24,860 bases of DNA from UMGS755 sp045597205 (GCA_045597205.1 JAZODT010000044.1:1-24860), one strand, 5' to 3'. Counted from the stretch's first letter, positions 15,521 through 24,410 are shown. The notes: generated by a model from the letters alone, not told the origin. Translations and numbers: made by a program.

Positions 15521-16409
15521 GATTGTTGAAAAATTTAAGTTTACTGCACCTGTTTCCCTCGTTATTATCTTAATCGGTGCTATTATGTTCGGCGTGTTTG
15601 GCGGTTTTGCCTTAGACGTTGACTTTGCCGGCGGTATGACTATGTACGTTGAAATGGGCGAAAATGTTGATTTAGACGAACTTGCGCAGTTTGTCATTGA
15701 TAGCACTCCTGATGGTGTTAACCCCACCGTGCAACGTTCTGAGGGCACACAGGTTGTGATTAAAACCACCCCGATTGACACAGAAACCCGCGAAGCATTA
15801 CAAAGTGCTATTTTAGAGAAATATGAGTTGGAAGATGCAGCTATTTTGCAGGTTGACAACGTTAGCGCAACCGTTGGTGACGAATTAAAATCACAGGCTT
15901 TAACGGCTACTTTAATTGCCGCTGTTTTAATGCTTGTTTACATCACCATCCGTTTTGAAATGAGAACCGGTTTGGCTGCTGTTATCTGCTTGTTGCATGA
16001 TATTTTAATTATGCTGACCGTATATGTTGTGTTCCGCATTCCTGTTAACAGCAACTTTATTGCGGCCATCTTAACAATTGTGGGTTATTCTATTAATAAT
16101 ACCATTATCGTTTTTGACCGTATTCGTGAAAATTACGCTAAAAACAAACGGGCTCCCTTTGCTGAAACGGTTAACATGAGCATTAAGCAAACCATAACCC
16201 GTTCTATTAACACCACCATTACTACACTCCTACCGGTTATTATGTTGTTTATCTTTGGTGTAACTTCCATTCGCCAGTTCACCATTCCTCTGATGGTAGG
16301 TTTAATTGCCGGTACCTATTCTTCTGTATTGTTGGCTGCTCCTATTTGGGTTTTCTTAAAGAATGCACAAACTAACCGCAAAAAGAAAAAACTGATGGCT
16401 GGAAAATAA
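15513..16409 (+). CDS. secF: Protein translocase subunit SecF
   Basis: SecF is the partner of SecD in the Sec accessory complex. The 298-residue protein has an N-terminal membrane segment, the family motif VDFAGGMTMYVE, and five more membrane segments. The C-terminal half has the SecF signature YSINNTIIVFDRIRENY and SINTTITTLLPVIMLF. The GTG at 15513 was chosen because GGAGGG (15501-15506) lies six bases upstream; the ATG at 15507 touches that site. It overlaps the secD stop by eight bases, so the two are translationally coupled. Confidence 0.97.
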   Translation: MLKIVEKFKFTAPVSLVIILIGAIMFGVFGGFALDVDFAGGMTMYVEMGENVDLDELAQFVIDSTPDGVNPTVQRSEGTQVVIKTTPIDTETREALQSAILEKYELEDAAILQVDNVSATVGDELKSQALTATLIAAVLMLVYITIRFEMRTGLAAVICLLHDILIMLTVYVVFRIPVNSNFIAAILTIVGYSINNTIIVFDRIRENYAKNKRAPFAETVNMSIKQTITRSINTTITTLLPVIMLFIFGVTSIRQFTIPLMVGLIAGTYSSVLLAAPIWVFLKNAQTNRKKKKLMAGK

Positions 16410-16417
16410 ATATCATT

Positions 16418-16456
16418 AAGCCTGTATCTACATGAAGTAGATACAGGCTTTTTTTA
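16418..16456 (+). terminator. Intrinsic terminator of secD-secF
   Basis: A perfect 14-base stem, AAGCCTGTATCTAC (16418-16431) with its complement (16437-16450), has a five-base loop and is followed by a run of T. Confidence 0.93.
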
Positions 16457-16475
16457 TATTCTTATCAAAAATCCC

Positions 16476-16504
16476 TTTACAATACCGCGGATTTGTAGTA
16501 TCAT
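16476..16504 (+). promoter_or_regulatory. Possible promoter of the CxxC-rich protein gene
   Basis: TTTACA (16476-16481), a 17-base spacer and TATCAT (16499-16504). A perfect TATAAT at 16504-16509 is nearby but has no well-placed -35 box. A short inverted repeat, CGGCAA and TTGCCG, lies in the leader just before the ribosome binding site and may form a hairpin there. Confidence 0.45.
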
Positions 16505-16542
16505 ATAATGGTCGGCAACTTGAATTTGCCGGAAGAAAGGCT

Positions 16543-17163
16543 ATGAACTCAATGATTATTAATTTTGACAGATCCGCCGCATATCGTTGTCCCAGTTGCG
16601 GCGAAATTACCTATGGAAATTTTAGCTTATTTGAATTATCCGGCTCAAAAGCCGTTAGCATACAATGCTCCTGCGGTCAATCAAACCTTGTTATTGCACC
16701 GGAGGGTAAAAATAATTTTATTGTTTCTGTGCAGTGCATTGTCTGTGATGATGTGCATAAATTTTCTCTTCCCTTTCAGGCACTGGCTAAAAAAGATGTT
16801 GTGGAATATACTTGCCCCAATGTTATGGTTGGCTTGGCTTTTATCGGCAGAAATGAAGCCGTGCGCAATGCAGTTGTGAAAAACGAGCATTATATTGAAG
16901 AGGTTATTTCCGCCTGCGGTTTAGAGCATACCGGAAAAAATGGTGTAACTATGCTGAAAGCTTTAGATAAAATTCAAGAGCTTTCAGACAATGAAAATTT
17001 ATATTGTGAGTGCGGTTCAAACATGATTGATGTTGAGGTTCGCGAAAATGATTTGGTGTTGGAATGTTGCCTTTGTGGTGTATCTGTCACCCTAACGGCC
17101 GATGTTATCCGCAACAGCGATTTCTCGCATTTGGAGAAGCTAATTTTAAAACGAAAAAAGTAA
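16543..17163 (+). CDS. Unrecognised cysteine-rich protein with zinc-ribbon-like pairs
   Basis: I do not recognise this 206-residue protein. It has repeated cysteine pairs: C16-x2-C19 and C42-x-C44 near the N-terminus, C65-x2-C68 with H72 and C91 in the middle, C155-x-C157 and C175-x2-C178 near the C-terminus. The pairs are spaced like the knuckles of two or three zinc ribbons separated by a helical stretch (about 100-150). There is no signal peptide or membrane segment, so it is probably cytoplasmic. The ATG at 16543 follows AAAGG; an ATG at 16552 is an alternative. The gene is monocistronic between the secF terminator and a convergent terminator. It could be a zinc-binding regulator or a structural protein; nothing in the context decides. 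Confidence 0.8.
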   Translation: MNSMIINFDRSAAYRCPSCGEITYGNFSLFELSGSKAVSIQCSCGQSNLVIAPEGKNNFIVSVQCIVCDDVHKFSLPFQALAKKDVVEYTCPNVMVGLAFIGRNEAVRNAVVKNEHYIEEVISACGLEHTGKNGVTMLKALDKIQELSDNENLYCECGSNMIDVEVRENDLVLECCLCGVSVTLTADVIRNSDFSHLEKLILKRKK

Positions 17164-17184
17164 CTTAAAGAAAAAAATAGTTTT

Positions 17185-17228
17185 AAAAAGGCTGAGAAAA
17201 ATGAAATTCTTTTTTCTCAGCCTTTTTT
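17185..17228. terminator. Bidirectional terminator between convergent genes
   Basis: A long stem formed by AAAAAGGCTGAGAAAA and its complement, with A-runs on one side and T-runs on the other. It serves both the CxxC-rich gene on the plus strand and the M42 peptidase gene on the minus strand, whose stop codon lies within the right flank. Confidence 0.88.
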
Positions 17229-18219
17229 ATTCAATTCCCTCTTCAATTAAAGCTTTTGCCAAAGCACAAGCACCTTCCAAATCCTTGGCCGAAATCATTT
17301 CCCCGGGCGTGTGAATATACCGCACCGGAATGGAAATACAGCCAGAGGGCACACCACCACAGGTTAAATGAATAGCACCTGCATCTGTACCGCCTTTTTC
17401 CAACACTTCAAGCTGATATTCAATACCATTTTTCTCGCATAATGCTTGCATAGCATTTTTAATAATGGGATGTGCCATAAAGGAATGGTCCATAATTTTA
17501 ACCGCCACACCCTTCCCCAAATGAACAGGCCGTTTACCGCTAGATGCCACATCTCCCGTTGGTGTTACATCCAAAGCCACTGCATAATCCGGGGCAATGC
17601 TGACGGCCGACGCTTTGGCGCCACGCAACCCTAATTCTTCACTAGCCGTAAACACATAATATAAATCATTATGATTTTTCTTAGCATTTTGGATTGCATG
17701 AATCAAGGCAACGCATCCGGCACGGTTGTCTAATGCTTTTGAAATAACGGTATCTTCTTGATTAACAAAATGACCCACAAATGTTCCGGTTTCACCTAGA
17801 GCAACTTTCTCTTTTGCCTCTGCCTCATCTTTTGCACCAATATCCACATACATTTTTTGCAAGGTTAAATTTTTTCCTATTTCTTCTATTTTTCCATCCG
17901 GCACCAAAACACCCTGGGCACCGCCTGCAAATTGCACACGCTGGTAGAGCGCTGTTTGAGCAGACACGCCACCCAATGCTGCCACATAAATCTGCCCTTT
18001 TTCACCATAACACATGGCAACCAAACCAATTTCATCCATATGTGCGGCAAACATCAATTTTTTACCCTTTCCCTCTTTGTGAGCAATTAAATTGCCTAAG
18101 GCGTCCTGATATATTTCATCCACATAGGGGCGAATTTCTTCTGTAATCAGCTTTGCAATGCCTGTCTCGTTACCGGAGGGAGCCGGAGTTTCACAAAGTT
18201 TTTTCAACAACGTAAGCAT
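17227..18219 (-). CDS. M42 family metallopeptidase, copy 1
   Basis: M42 enzymes are cytoplasmic di-metal aminopeptidases that form large tetrahedral complexes and trim peptides. The 330-residue protein has the metal ligands and catalytic residues in order: H60 and D62 (AAHMDE), D164 (ALDNRAG), E194 and E195 (SEELGLRGA), D217 (LDVTPTGD) and H303 (RYIHTP). The ATG at 18219 has AGGAGGT six bases upstream. It overlaps the next upstream M42 gene by 29 bases and is the last gene of the murD operon. Substrate preference cannot be told from sequence by eye. Confidence 0.94.
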   Translation of the reverse strand: MLTLLKKLCETPAPSGNETGIAKLITEEIRPYVDEIYQDALGNLIAHKEGKGKKLMFAAHMDEIGLVAMCYGEKGQIYVAALGGVSAQTALYQRVQFAGGAQGVLVPDGKIEEIGKNLTLQKMYVDIGAKDEAEAKEKVALGETGTFVGHFVNQEDTVISKALDNRAGCVALIHAIQNAKKNHNDLYYVFTASEELGLRGAKASAVSIAPDYAVALDVTPTGDVASSGKRPVHLGKGVAVKIMDHSFMAHPIIKNAMQALCEKNGIEYQLEVLEKGGTDAGAIHLTCGGVPSGCISIPVRYIHTPGEMISAKDLEGACALAKALIEEGIE

Positions 18220-19228
18220 GTTGTACCTCCTGTATTAGTACTTTTGTCAAGGCTTTTACTGCCTGATAGTCCGCAAGGGATATAACGCTGGCCGGTGAAT
18301 GAATATACCGTGCCGGCACAGAAATGCTGGCTGTTAAAATGCCCCCGGCAGAAATATGGATAATGCCGGCATCATTACCACCGGTTGCGGTTTGCTTATA
18401 TTGAACAGGAATGTTTTTCTCTTGACCCAAAGTATAAAGCCAACCAACCAAATTTCGGTTAAAACTTGTGGTTCCATCGATAAACGATATAGCTGCTCCA
18501 CTTCCCAAACGTGTAGAAATCATATTGGTATCATTTTCCGGCAAATCAGAGCAGGTTGTTGCTTCCAACACAACTGCTAAATTTGGCTTTACTTTTCGTG
18601 CACAAAGCCGTGCACCCCGCAAACCGGTTTCTTCTTGTACCGTAAACGCAAAGCACACATCCCAAAAACATTCTTCTTTGGCAAGCTCCAACAAAACAGC
18701 ACAACCAAAACGGTCATCCAAAGCCTTTGCCTTGACTAACCCATCCCCAAATTCACGATAGGCACTGTCAAAAACAATATAGTCCCCAATGGCTACTTTT
18801 TTTTCAGCCTCTTTTTTATTTTTCGCACCAATATCTACATACAATTCTTTAATTTTCGGCGCTTTTTTTCGTTCCTCCGGCGTGAGCAGATGAATAGCCT
18901 TTCGTCCAATAACACCAGGCAGCCCCTCTTTACCGACTAACACTCTTTTAGAGATTAACACCCTGGGGTCAATGCCGCCAACGGTTTTAAACTTTAAAAA
19001 GCCTTCTTCTGTTATCCGGCTGATAATCAGCCCCACCTCATCCATGTGGGCACAAAGCATTAATGTTTTGCCCGTGTTGCCGGTACCTTTTTTAAAGCCC
19101 ATTAAATTGCCCATAGAATCTATTTCAATTTTGTCACAATAGGGTGCCAAGTGTTCTTTAACATAGGCGCGAACTGCGTATTCATCGCCGGAAACACCGG
19201 GCAATCCGGTTAATTCTGAAAGGTACAT
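18191..19228 (-). CDS. M42 family metallopeptidase, copy 2
   Basis: This 345-residue paralogue has the same layout: H61 and D63 (CAHMDE), D171 (ALDDRFG), E199 and E200 (QEETGLRGA), and H310 (ARYIHSP). At the ligand position where copies 1 and 3 have Asp it has E222 (VVLEATTCSD); Glu is accepted at this site in part of the family, so it is probably active. The ATG at 19228 follows GGAGGT. It overlaps copy 3 by 19 bases and copy 1 by 29 bases. The three copies differ throughout, so the duplication is old or the genes have different origins. Confidence 0.94.
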   Translation of the reverse strand: MYLSELTGLPGVSGDEYAVRAYVKEHLAPYCDKIEIDSMGNLMGFKKGTGNTGKTLMLCAHMDEVGLIISRITEEGFLKFKTVGGIDPRVLISKRVLVGKEGLPGVIGRKAIHLLTPEERKKAPKIKELYVDIGAKNKKEAEKKVAIGDYIVFDSAYREFGDGLVKAKALDDRFGCAVLLELAKEECFWDVCFAFTVQEETGLRGARLCARKVKPNLAVVLEATTCSDLPENDTNMISTRLGSGAAISFIDGTTSFNRNLVGWLYTLGQEKNIPVQYKQTATGGNDAGIIHISAGGILTASISVPARYIHSPASVISLADYQAVKALTKVLIQEVQHAYVVEKTL

Positions 19229-20253
19229 GCAAGCACCTCCAAATCCAGTTTTTTCAGCATGGCCGCCAGCAATTCACCAACGGCTTTAACATCATCAAAA
19301 TGCAAAGTTTCCACCGTTGTGTGCATATATCGCAAGGGAATAGATAATAAAAGTACCGGAATACCCATACCGGCGACCTGCACTGCCCAGGCATCTGTGC
19401 CTGTATCGCCACCGTCTGCATCGAAGCTTGCCTTAATTTTTTCATCTGTTACCACTTGTTTGGCTAAAGTCGATAAATAGGGATGAATGTTCGGCCCAAA
19501 ACTAACCACTGAACCGCTGCCCAGCTTAAAAATACTTTCCGCTCCGGCATCTGGTGTATCTCCGTGGCACACGTCCACCACAAAGGCACAATGTGGCATC
19601 AATCGTTCACTAACCATGGTGGCACCGCGCAAACCAACCTCTTCCTGCACTGCTGCCACAATATATAAATCAAAAGGCAATTTTTGACCTTTTAATGCCT
19701 CTAAACATAATAAAAGTGAGATTAAACCGGCACGGTCATCAAAGCTTTTGCCGGAAAGCACTTTTGAATTTAAGGCTTTAACAGGCTCTGCAAAAGAAAT
19801 CATATCCCCAACGTTAACAAATTCTTTCACTTTTTCACCTGAAAAACCAACATCAATCACCATATCGCATATAGCGGCTGCTCCGTCCTTGCCACCTGTT
19901 TGCAAATGAGGCGGTTTAGCGCCAATCACACCATATAAAGCTTCTTTTCCATAAACTGTTACCTCAGCACCAGGCAAAATAGCGCTATCCACACCGCCTA
20001 CCGGCACAAAAGATATAAAGCCCTCATCGCTAATGCCGGAAACCATCAACCCAATCCCGTCAATATGCGCCTCCAGCATAACACTTTTAGCATTGGGAAG
20101 CCCGCACGAAACAGTTCCCACCACATTGCCCATCACATCGGCCGACACAGTATCGCAATAAGGTTTCATTAAATCTATCACCTGTTCGGTTAAAGAAAAT
20201 TCAAAACCCGAAATACCGTCTGCCGTTGCTAATTTTATGAGCTTGTTTTTCAT
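19210..20253 (-). CDS. M42 family metallopeptidase, copy 3
   Basis: This 347-residue protein is the most distant of the three copies. H63 and D65 (EAHIDGIG, with Gly in place of the usual Glu after Asp), D172 (SFDDRAG), E204 and E205 (QEEVGLRGA), D227 (VVDVCHGD) and H311 (RYMHTT) give the expected ligand set. Its ATG overlaps the murD stop codon (ATGA), so its translation is coupled to MurD. It is the first of three successive M42 genes read from the murD promoter. A role in recycling or trimming peptides is likely; a specific link to peptidoglycan is inference from position only. Confidence 0.93.
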   Translation of the reverse strand: MKNKLIKLATADGISGFEFSLTEQVIDLMKPYCDTVSADVMGNVVGTVSCGLPNAKSVMLEAHIDGIGLMVSGISDEGFISFVPVGGVDSAILPGAEVTVYGKEALYGVIGAKPPHLQTGGKDGAAAICDMVIDVGFSGEKVKEFVNVGDMISFAEPVKALNSKVLSGKSFDDRAGLISLLLCLEALKGQKLPFDLYIVAAVQEEVGLRGATMVSERLMPHCAFVVDVCHGDTPDAGAESIFKLGSGSVVSFGPNIHPYLSTLAKQVVTDEKIKASFDADGGDTGTDAWAVQVAGMGIPVLLLSIPLRYMHTTVETLHFDDVKAVGELLAAMLKKLDLEVLACTFQN

Positions 20254-21605
20254 AAACTCATCACCAATTCCTTAAATAAATTGCCACGTTCTTCAAAATT
20301 GCGAAACATATCAAAACTTGTGCTGGCATTAGATAAAAGAACCACATCCCCTTTTATTGCCTGCCGACTGGCTGTTTGCACAGCCTGCTCATAGCTTTCC
20401 TCAAAAAATATTGGGATTTGGGGTGCTGTTTTCTCCGCTACCGACGCAATGATTTTCGCTGTTGGTCCTAACAGCACCAAAGCCTTTACATGTTCCTTTA
20501 AAGAGGGACCCAAATCGTCATAAGGGATGCCTTTATCTTTTCCACCGGCAATTAAAACAACAGGCTCGCGGAATACACGAAGGGTATTAATCGTTCGATT
20601 GGGAGAAGAATCAATGGAGCTATTATAATACCGCACCCCGTCTTTTTCACGCACAAACTCAATTCTATGAGCCACACCGCCAAATTCCTTAGCACATTTT
20701 GTAATGATTTCCCTTGAAACTGCAGGATATACAGCCGCAATTGCCGTCATATAATTTTCAATATTATGGGTGCCGGGAATGTTAATATCTTTAACATTTA
20801 ACACCGGTTCATCATGATACATAATCATTTCGCCATTCAGCCACACATCAGCCTTTTTCGTGCGGGAAAAGGTTAACACTCTGCCTTTCCCCTCCTGTTT
20901 GCAACCTTTTGTTATCTCATTATCTTCATTCAGCACTAATACACCATTGCTTGATTGAAAACGGAAAATATTCTTTTTGGCATCCATATATTCCTGATAG
21001 TCCTTGTGATAATCTAAATGGTTAGGGGTAATATTGGTAATCACCGCCATTTGCGGACTGGTTTTCATGGTCTGCAACTGAAAACTAGAAAGCTCCAGCA
21101 CCACTCTGTCCTCTGCATGAATGGTATCAATCACGGGCAATAGCGGTGCCCCGATATTGCCACCAACATGGGTGGTAAAACCTGCCATGGATAGCAATTT
21201 ATAAATAAGTGTTGTGGTGGTTGTCTTACCATCGCTACCTGTTACCGCCGTCACATGAGCAGGGCAAAGTTCCATAAATACTTCCATTTCTGTGGTAACG
21301 GGAATTCCCTTGGCCTGTGCCTCTAACAGTTCCGGCACATCAGGACGGAGACCGGGTGTTTTAAAAATTAAATCACCGGAAAGATTTTTTAAATAATCCG
21401 CTCCCAATTGCAAGGTAACACCCTTTGACAACAGGGCATCATAGGTCTTGCCCAACTCTTCTTTTGATTTTTTGTCACAAGCCGTTACCACAGCGCCGTT
21501 TTTTAATAAAAAATCAATCAATGGCAAATGGCTAATGCCAATGCCTACCACCCATATATGTTTATTTTTAATCCTGTTTTTAAACGCTTGCAGTTTTTCG
21601 TTCAA
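20250..21605 (-). CDS. murD: UDP-N-acetylmuramoylalanine-D-glutamate ligase
   Basis: MurD adds D-glutamate to UDP-MurNAc-L-alanine in the cytoplasmic steps of peptidoglycan synthesis. The 451-residue protein has a Rossmann-like N-terminal domain, the ATP-binding TGSDGKTTTT (122-131), the central ITNITPNHLDYHKD and the C-terminal ligase domain with the GVAHRIEFV and NSSIDSSPNRT segments (TNPNA-type loop) and LIAGGKDKG. The start is TTG at 21605 with AGAGG seven bases upstream; no in-frame ATG gives the N-terminal strand. It is outside a dcw cluster and instead leads three M42 peptidase genes. Confidence 0.96.
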   Translation of the reverse strand: MNEKLQAFKNRIKNKHIWVVGIGISHLPLIDFLLKNGAVVTACDKKSKEELGKTYDALLSKGVTLQLGADYLKNLSGDLIFKTPGLRPDVPELLEAQAKGIPVTTEMEVFMELCPAHVTAVTGSDGKTTTTTLIYKLLSMAGFTTHVGGNIGAPLLPVIDTIHAEDRVVLELSSFQLQTMKTSPQMAVITNITPNHLDYHKDYQEYMDAKKNIFRFQSSNGVLVLNEDNEITKGCKQEGKGRVLTFSRTKKADVWLNGEMIMYHDEPVLNVKDINIPGTHNIENYMTAIAAVYPAVSREIITKCAKEFGGVAHRIEFVREKDGVRYYNSSIDSSPNRTINTLRVFREPVVLIAGGKDKGIPYDDLGPSLKEHVKALVLLGPTAKIIASVAEKTAPQIPIFFEESYEQAVQTASRQAIKGDVVLLSNASTSFDMFRNFEERGNLFKELVMSL

Positions 21606-21650
21606 TGGTGTGCCTCTTTTCTGTCAAATGACTGCATTTTTACATAGTCT

Positions 21651-21679
21651 ATTATATAACATTTTATTTCCAAAGTAAA
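21651..21679 (-). promoter_or_regulatory. Promoter of the murD-M42 operon
   Basis: On the minus strand TTTACT (21679-21674), a 17-base spacer and a perfect TATAAT (21656-21651). The leader would be about 40 bases. It is divergent from the promoter of the WG-repeat protein gene. Confidence 0.7.
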
Positions 21680-21722
21680 GAAATTTATGCAAAAAGACGG
21701 CAGGCGTTTTTGTGAAAAAATG

Positions 21723-21751
21723 TTGAAAAAAAGCGAAAAATACGATACAAT
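21723..21751 (+). promoter_or_regulatory. Sigma-A promoter of the WG-repeat protein gene
   Basis: TTGAAA (21723-21728), a 17-base spacer and TACAAT (21746-21751), about 30 bases before the start codon. Confidence 0.75.
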
Positions 21752-21781
21752 TAAACTAGTTTTATGTTAGGAGAATATTGT

Positions 21782-23281
21782 ATGAAAAAAACGTTGCTGA
21801 CTTTATTATGTCTTCTCATGCTTCCTTTAAATGTAAGCGCACAAGAAAGTTATGAATTAGCTTATCCGTTGCAAAACGGCTACGCCCGCATTGTACAAGA
21901 TGCTAAATGGGGTCTGGTTGATGAAAAACTAAACTCTGTTCTTGTACCTAAATGGGATTATTTAGGAGAATGCAATGAAAACTTTCGTTTAATTCGTTCC
22001 GGCAATCTTATGGGCTTTGCTGACGAGACCGGCAAACAGGTTATTGCTCCTCAATTTGACCAGGTGCTTAATTTTTCACAAGGTCTTGCCGCCGTTAAAA
22101 ACGAAGAGGGCAAATGGGGCTATATTAACACGCAAGGCACCCTTATCATCCCTTATCTTTATGAAGAAGCAAACGAATTTTCAGACGACCTTGCCTTAAT
22201 TAAACAAGATGGCTTATATGGATATATTAGTGCAGAAAACAATTTGGTTATTCCCCCCTCTTTTGTGGAGGCCTATCCTTTTTCTGAGGGGCTTGCCTGT
22301 GTTAAACAGGAGGATAAATACGGTTACATAAATCCCCAAGGGGAAGTTGCCATTACCCCGCAATTTGAACTGGCCTTCGATTTTTCAGAAGGATTTGCGG
22401 TGGTTAAATCCCAACAATACGGATTGATTGATAAAAACGGAAACTGGCGTATCGCACCCAAATGGGAGCATCTGTCCTCTACCGTTAATGATGGTCTGCT
22501 AAAGGCCAAAAAAAGCGGCAAAACCGGTTTTATTAATACAAATGGCCAAACACTCACACCATATACTTATACTGATTTGGGCGACTTTTCAGACGGTTTT
22601 TGCCCTGTTCAAACCAACGATGGATTCGGTTATTTAAATAATCAGTTTATTTTGGAAATACCAACCGTTTGGGAAAATGTTGGCGCCTTTTCCGAGGGGC
22701 TTGCACCAGTTCAGAAAAACGGTTTGTGGGGCTATGTCGATACAACCGGTCAATTGGTTGTTGATTATTACTTTAAAGACGCTGGTGCCGTTGCTAATGG
22801 TTTGGCGGTAGTTTGTACGCAAGAGGATGAATGGCAATTTATTAACCCAGCAGAGTTTACACCTGAAGTTCCTGCAACAAATGATGGTGTTTATGACATA
22901 GATGGTTCCCCCAACACATTGGTGCTTGAAATTGACCACCATTATCTTTACACCCCGGAGGGTGCGGTTGCCTTAGAAGCCGCTCCTACCATTCGTGATG
23001 ATCATACCCTGCTCCCCATCCGTGCCGTGATTGAAGCCATTGGCGGCACCGTCTATTGGGATGCTGCCGAGCAAAAAATAACCCTGAAAAGAAACGGACA
23101 GGTTGTTATTTTGCAGTTAAACAAAACGGCTGCTTTCGTCAATGGACGCATCACTCTTTTAGAAGCTGTTCCTATCATTGAAAACGACCGTACGCTAAGT
23201 CCCCTAAGATTTGCTACCGAGACACTGGGTTGCACAGTTGACTGGAACAGTGAAACCCGTCGTATTTCTATTTCATATTAA
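21782..23281 (+). CDS. Secreted WG-repeat protein with copper-amine-oxidase-N-like C-terminal domain
   Basis: The 499-residue protein begins with a signal peptide (MKKTLLTLLCLLMLP, probable cut after VSA at residue 20). About residues 25-360 are tandem WG-type repeats, each about 40-47 residues with patterns such as KWGYIN.QG, IIP, F and FSEGLA.V; at least seven are visible. The last 125 or so residues resemble the copper amine oxidase N-terminal domain common in secreted clostridial proteins, with two LLPIRAV.EA.GGTV.WD-like halves. No catalytic residues are evident, so it is probably a binding or scaffold protein outside the membrane. The ATG at 21782 follows AGGAGA (21769-21774). The gene has its own promoter. 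Ligand unknown. Confidence 0.88.
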   Translation: MKKTLLTLLCLLMLPLNVSAQESYELAYPLQNGYARIVQDAKWGLVDEKLNSVLVPKWDYLGECNENFRLIRSGNLMGFADETGKQVIAPQFDQVLNFSQGLAAVKNEEGKWGYINTQGTLIIPYLYEEANEFSDDLALIKQDGLYGYISAENNLVIPPSFVEAYPFSEGLACVKQEDKYGYINPQGEVAITPQFELAFDFSEGFAVVKSQQYGLIDKNGNWRIAPKWEHLSSTVNDGLLKAKKSGKTGFINTNGQTLTPYTYTDLGDFSDGFCPVQTNDGFGYLNNQFILEIPTVWENVGAFSEGLAPVQKNGLWGYVDTTGQLVVDYYFKDAGAVANGLAVVCTQEDEWQFINPAEFTPEVPATNDGVYDIDGSPNTLVLEIDHHYLYTPEGAVALEAAPTIRDDHTLLPIRAVIEAIGGTVYWDAAEQKITLKRNGQVVILQLNKTAAFVNGRITLLEAVPIIENDRTLSPLRFATETLGCTVDWNSETRRISISY

Positions 23282-23321
23282 AATCCTTAAATATATAATG
23301 GATTGATAGCTCATGAAAGGC

Positions 23322-23350
23322 TTGACATAGAATTATAAACCCGCTATACT
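23322..23350 (+). promoter_or_regulatory. Sigma-A promoter of galE
   Basis: A perfect TTGACA (23322-23327), a 17-base spacer and TATACT (23345-23350), about 45 bases before the galE start. Confidence 0.9.
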
Positions 23351-23395
23351 ATTAATAGTTAAAATTTATTTTTGTAGCATAAGGAGTTGACTGTT

Positions 23396-24403
23396 ATGTC
23401 CATTTTAGTAACCGGCGGTGCAGGCTTTATTGGTTCTCACACCTGCGTTGAACTTTTACAAAACGGTTATGATATTGTTGTCTTGGATAATTTTGTTAAT
23501 TCAAAGCCTGAGGCTTTAAAACGAATTAAACAGATTACCGGTCGCGATTTTAAATTTTACGAAATTGATTTATTAGATAAAGAACGTTTAGAAACTGTTT
23601 TTGCCGAAAACAAAATTGAGGCAGTTATTCATTTCGCCGGCTTAAAAGCAGTTGGAGAATCTGTTGCAAAGCCCTTGTGGTATTATCATAATAACCTGAC
23701 GGGCACCCTAATTTTGTGCCAGGTTATGGCTGAACACAACGTGAAAAAATTGGTCTTCAGTTCCTCTGCCACGGTCTATGGCGACCCTAAAAGTGTGCCC
23801 ATCCGTGAGGACTTTCCCTTATCTACCACCAACCCTTACGGCAGCACAAAATTAATGATTGAAAATATCCTCAGGGATTTGGCTGTACCTGATAAAGATT
23901 GGAGCATTGCTCTTCTTCGTTACTTTAATCCCATTGGCGCCCATGAATCCGGCTTGATTGGCGAAGATCCTAACGGTATCCCTAATAACCTTATGCCTTA
24001 TATAGCCCAGGTAGCCGCCGGAAAATTAGAAAAATTAAATGTGTTTGGCAATGATTATAATACCAAAGATGGTACCGGCGTTCGTGATTATATTCACGTC
24101 GTTGACTTGGCACGGGGTCACATTAAAGCACTGCAAAGAGTGCTAGCTGTTAAAGGGGTGGATGCCTATAATTTAGGTACCGGCACCGGTTACAGCGTGT
24201 TGGATATTGTTAATGCTTTTGTAGCAGCAAATAATGTAAATGTGCCTTATGTCATAGCACCCAGACGGCCCGGTGACATTGCAGAATGTTATGCCGATGC
24301 TTCTAAAGCAAAAGAGCTATTAGGTTGGGAGGCAGAATTTGGTCTTGAAAAAATGTGCCGCGATGCTTGGAATTTTATGGTGCAAAATCCTAATGGACTA
24401 TAA
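23396..24403 (+). CDS. galE: UDP-glucose 4-epimerase
   Basis: GalE interconverts UDP-glucose and UDP-galactose with bound NAD, for galactose use and surface polysaccharide. The 335-residue protein, near the family norm of 338, has the NAD motif TGGAGFIGSH (6-15), the catalytic serine region SSSATVYGD (122-130) and the Y148-x3-K152 pair (NPYGSTK), RYFNPIGAH, then the GVRDYIHVVDLA and GTGTGYSVLD segments. The ATG at 23396 follows AAGGAG (23381-23386) by nine bases; the earlier ATG at 23387 has no such site. It has its own promoter and terminator. Confidence 0.97.
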   Translation: MSILVTGGAGFIGSHTCVELLQNGYDIVVLDNFVNSKPEALKRIKQITGRDFKFYEIDLLDKERLETVFAENKIEAVIHFAGLKAVGESVAKPLWYYHNNLTGTLILCQVMAEHNVKKLVFSSSATVYGDPKSVPIREDFPLSTTNPYGSTKLMIENILRDLAVPDKDWSIALLRYFNPIGAHESGLIGEDPNGIPNNLMPYIAQVAAGKLEKLNVFGNDYNTKDGTGVRDYIHVVDLARGHIKALQRVLAVKGVDAYNLGTGTGYSVLDIVNAFVAANNVNVPYVIAPRRPGDIAECYADASKAKELLGWEAEFGLEKMCRDAWNFMVQNPNGL

Positions 24404-24410
24404 AAATTAT

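Noticed and set aside
16504..16509. Perfect TATAAT upstream of the CxxC-rich protein
   Set aside because: The nearest -35-like box (TTTACA) is 22 bases away; the overlapping TATCAT at 17 bases fits better and was listed instead.
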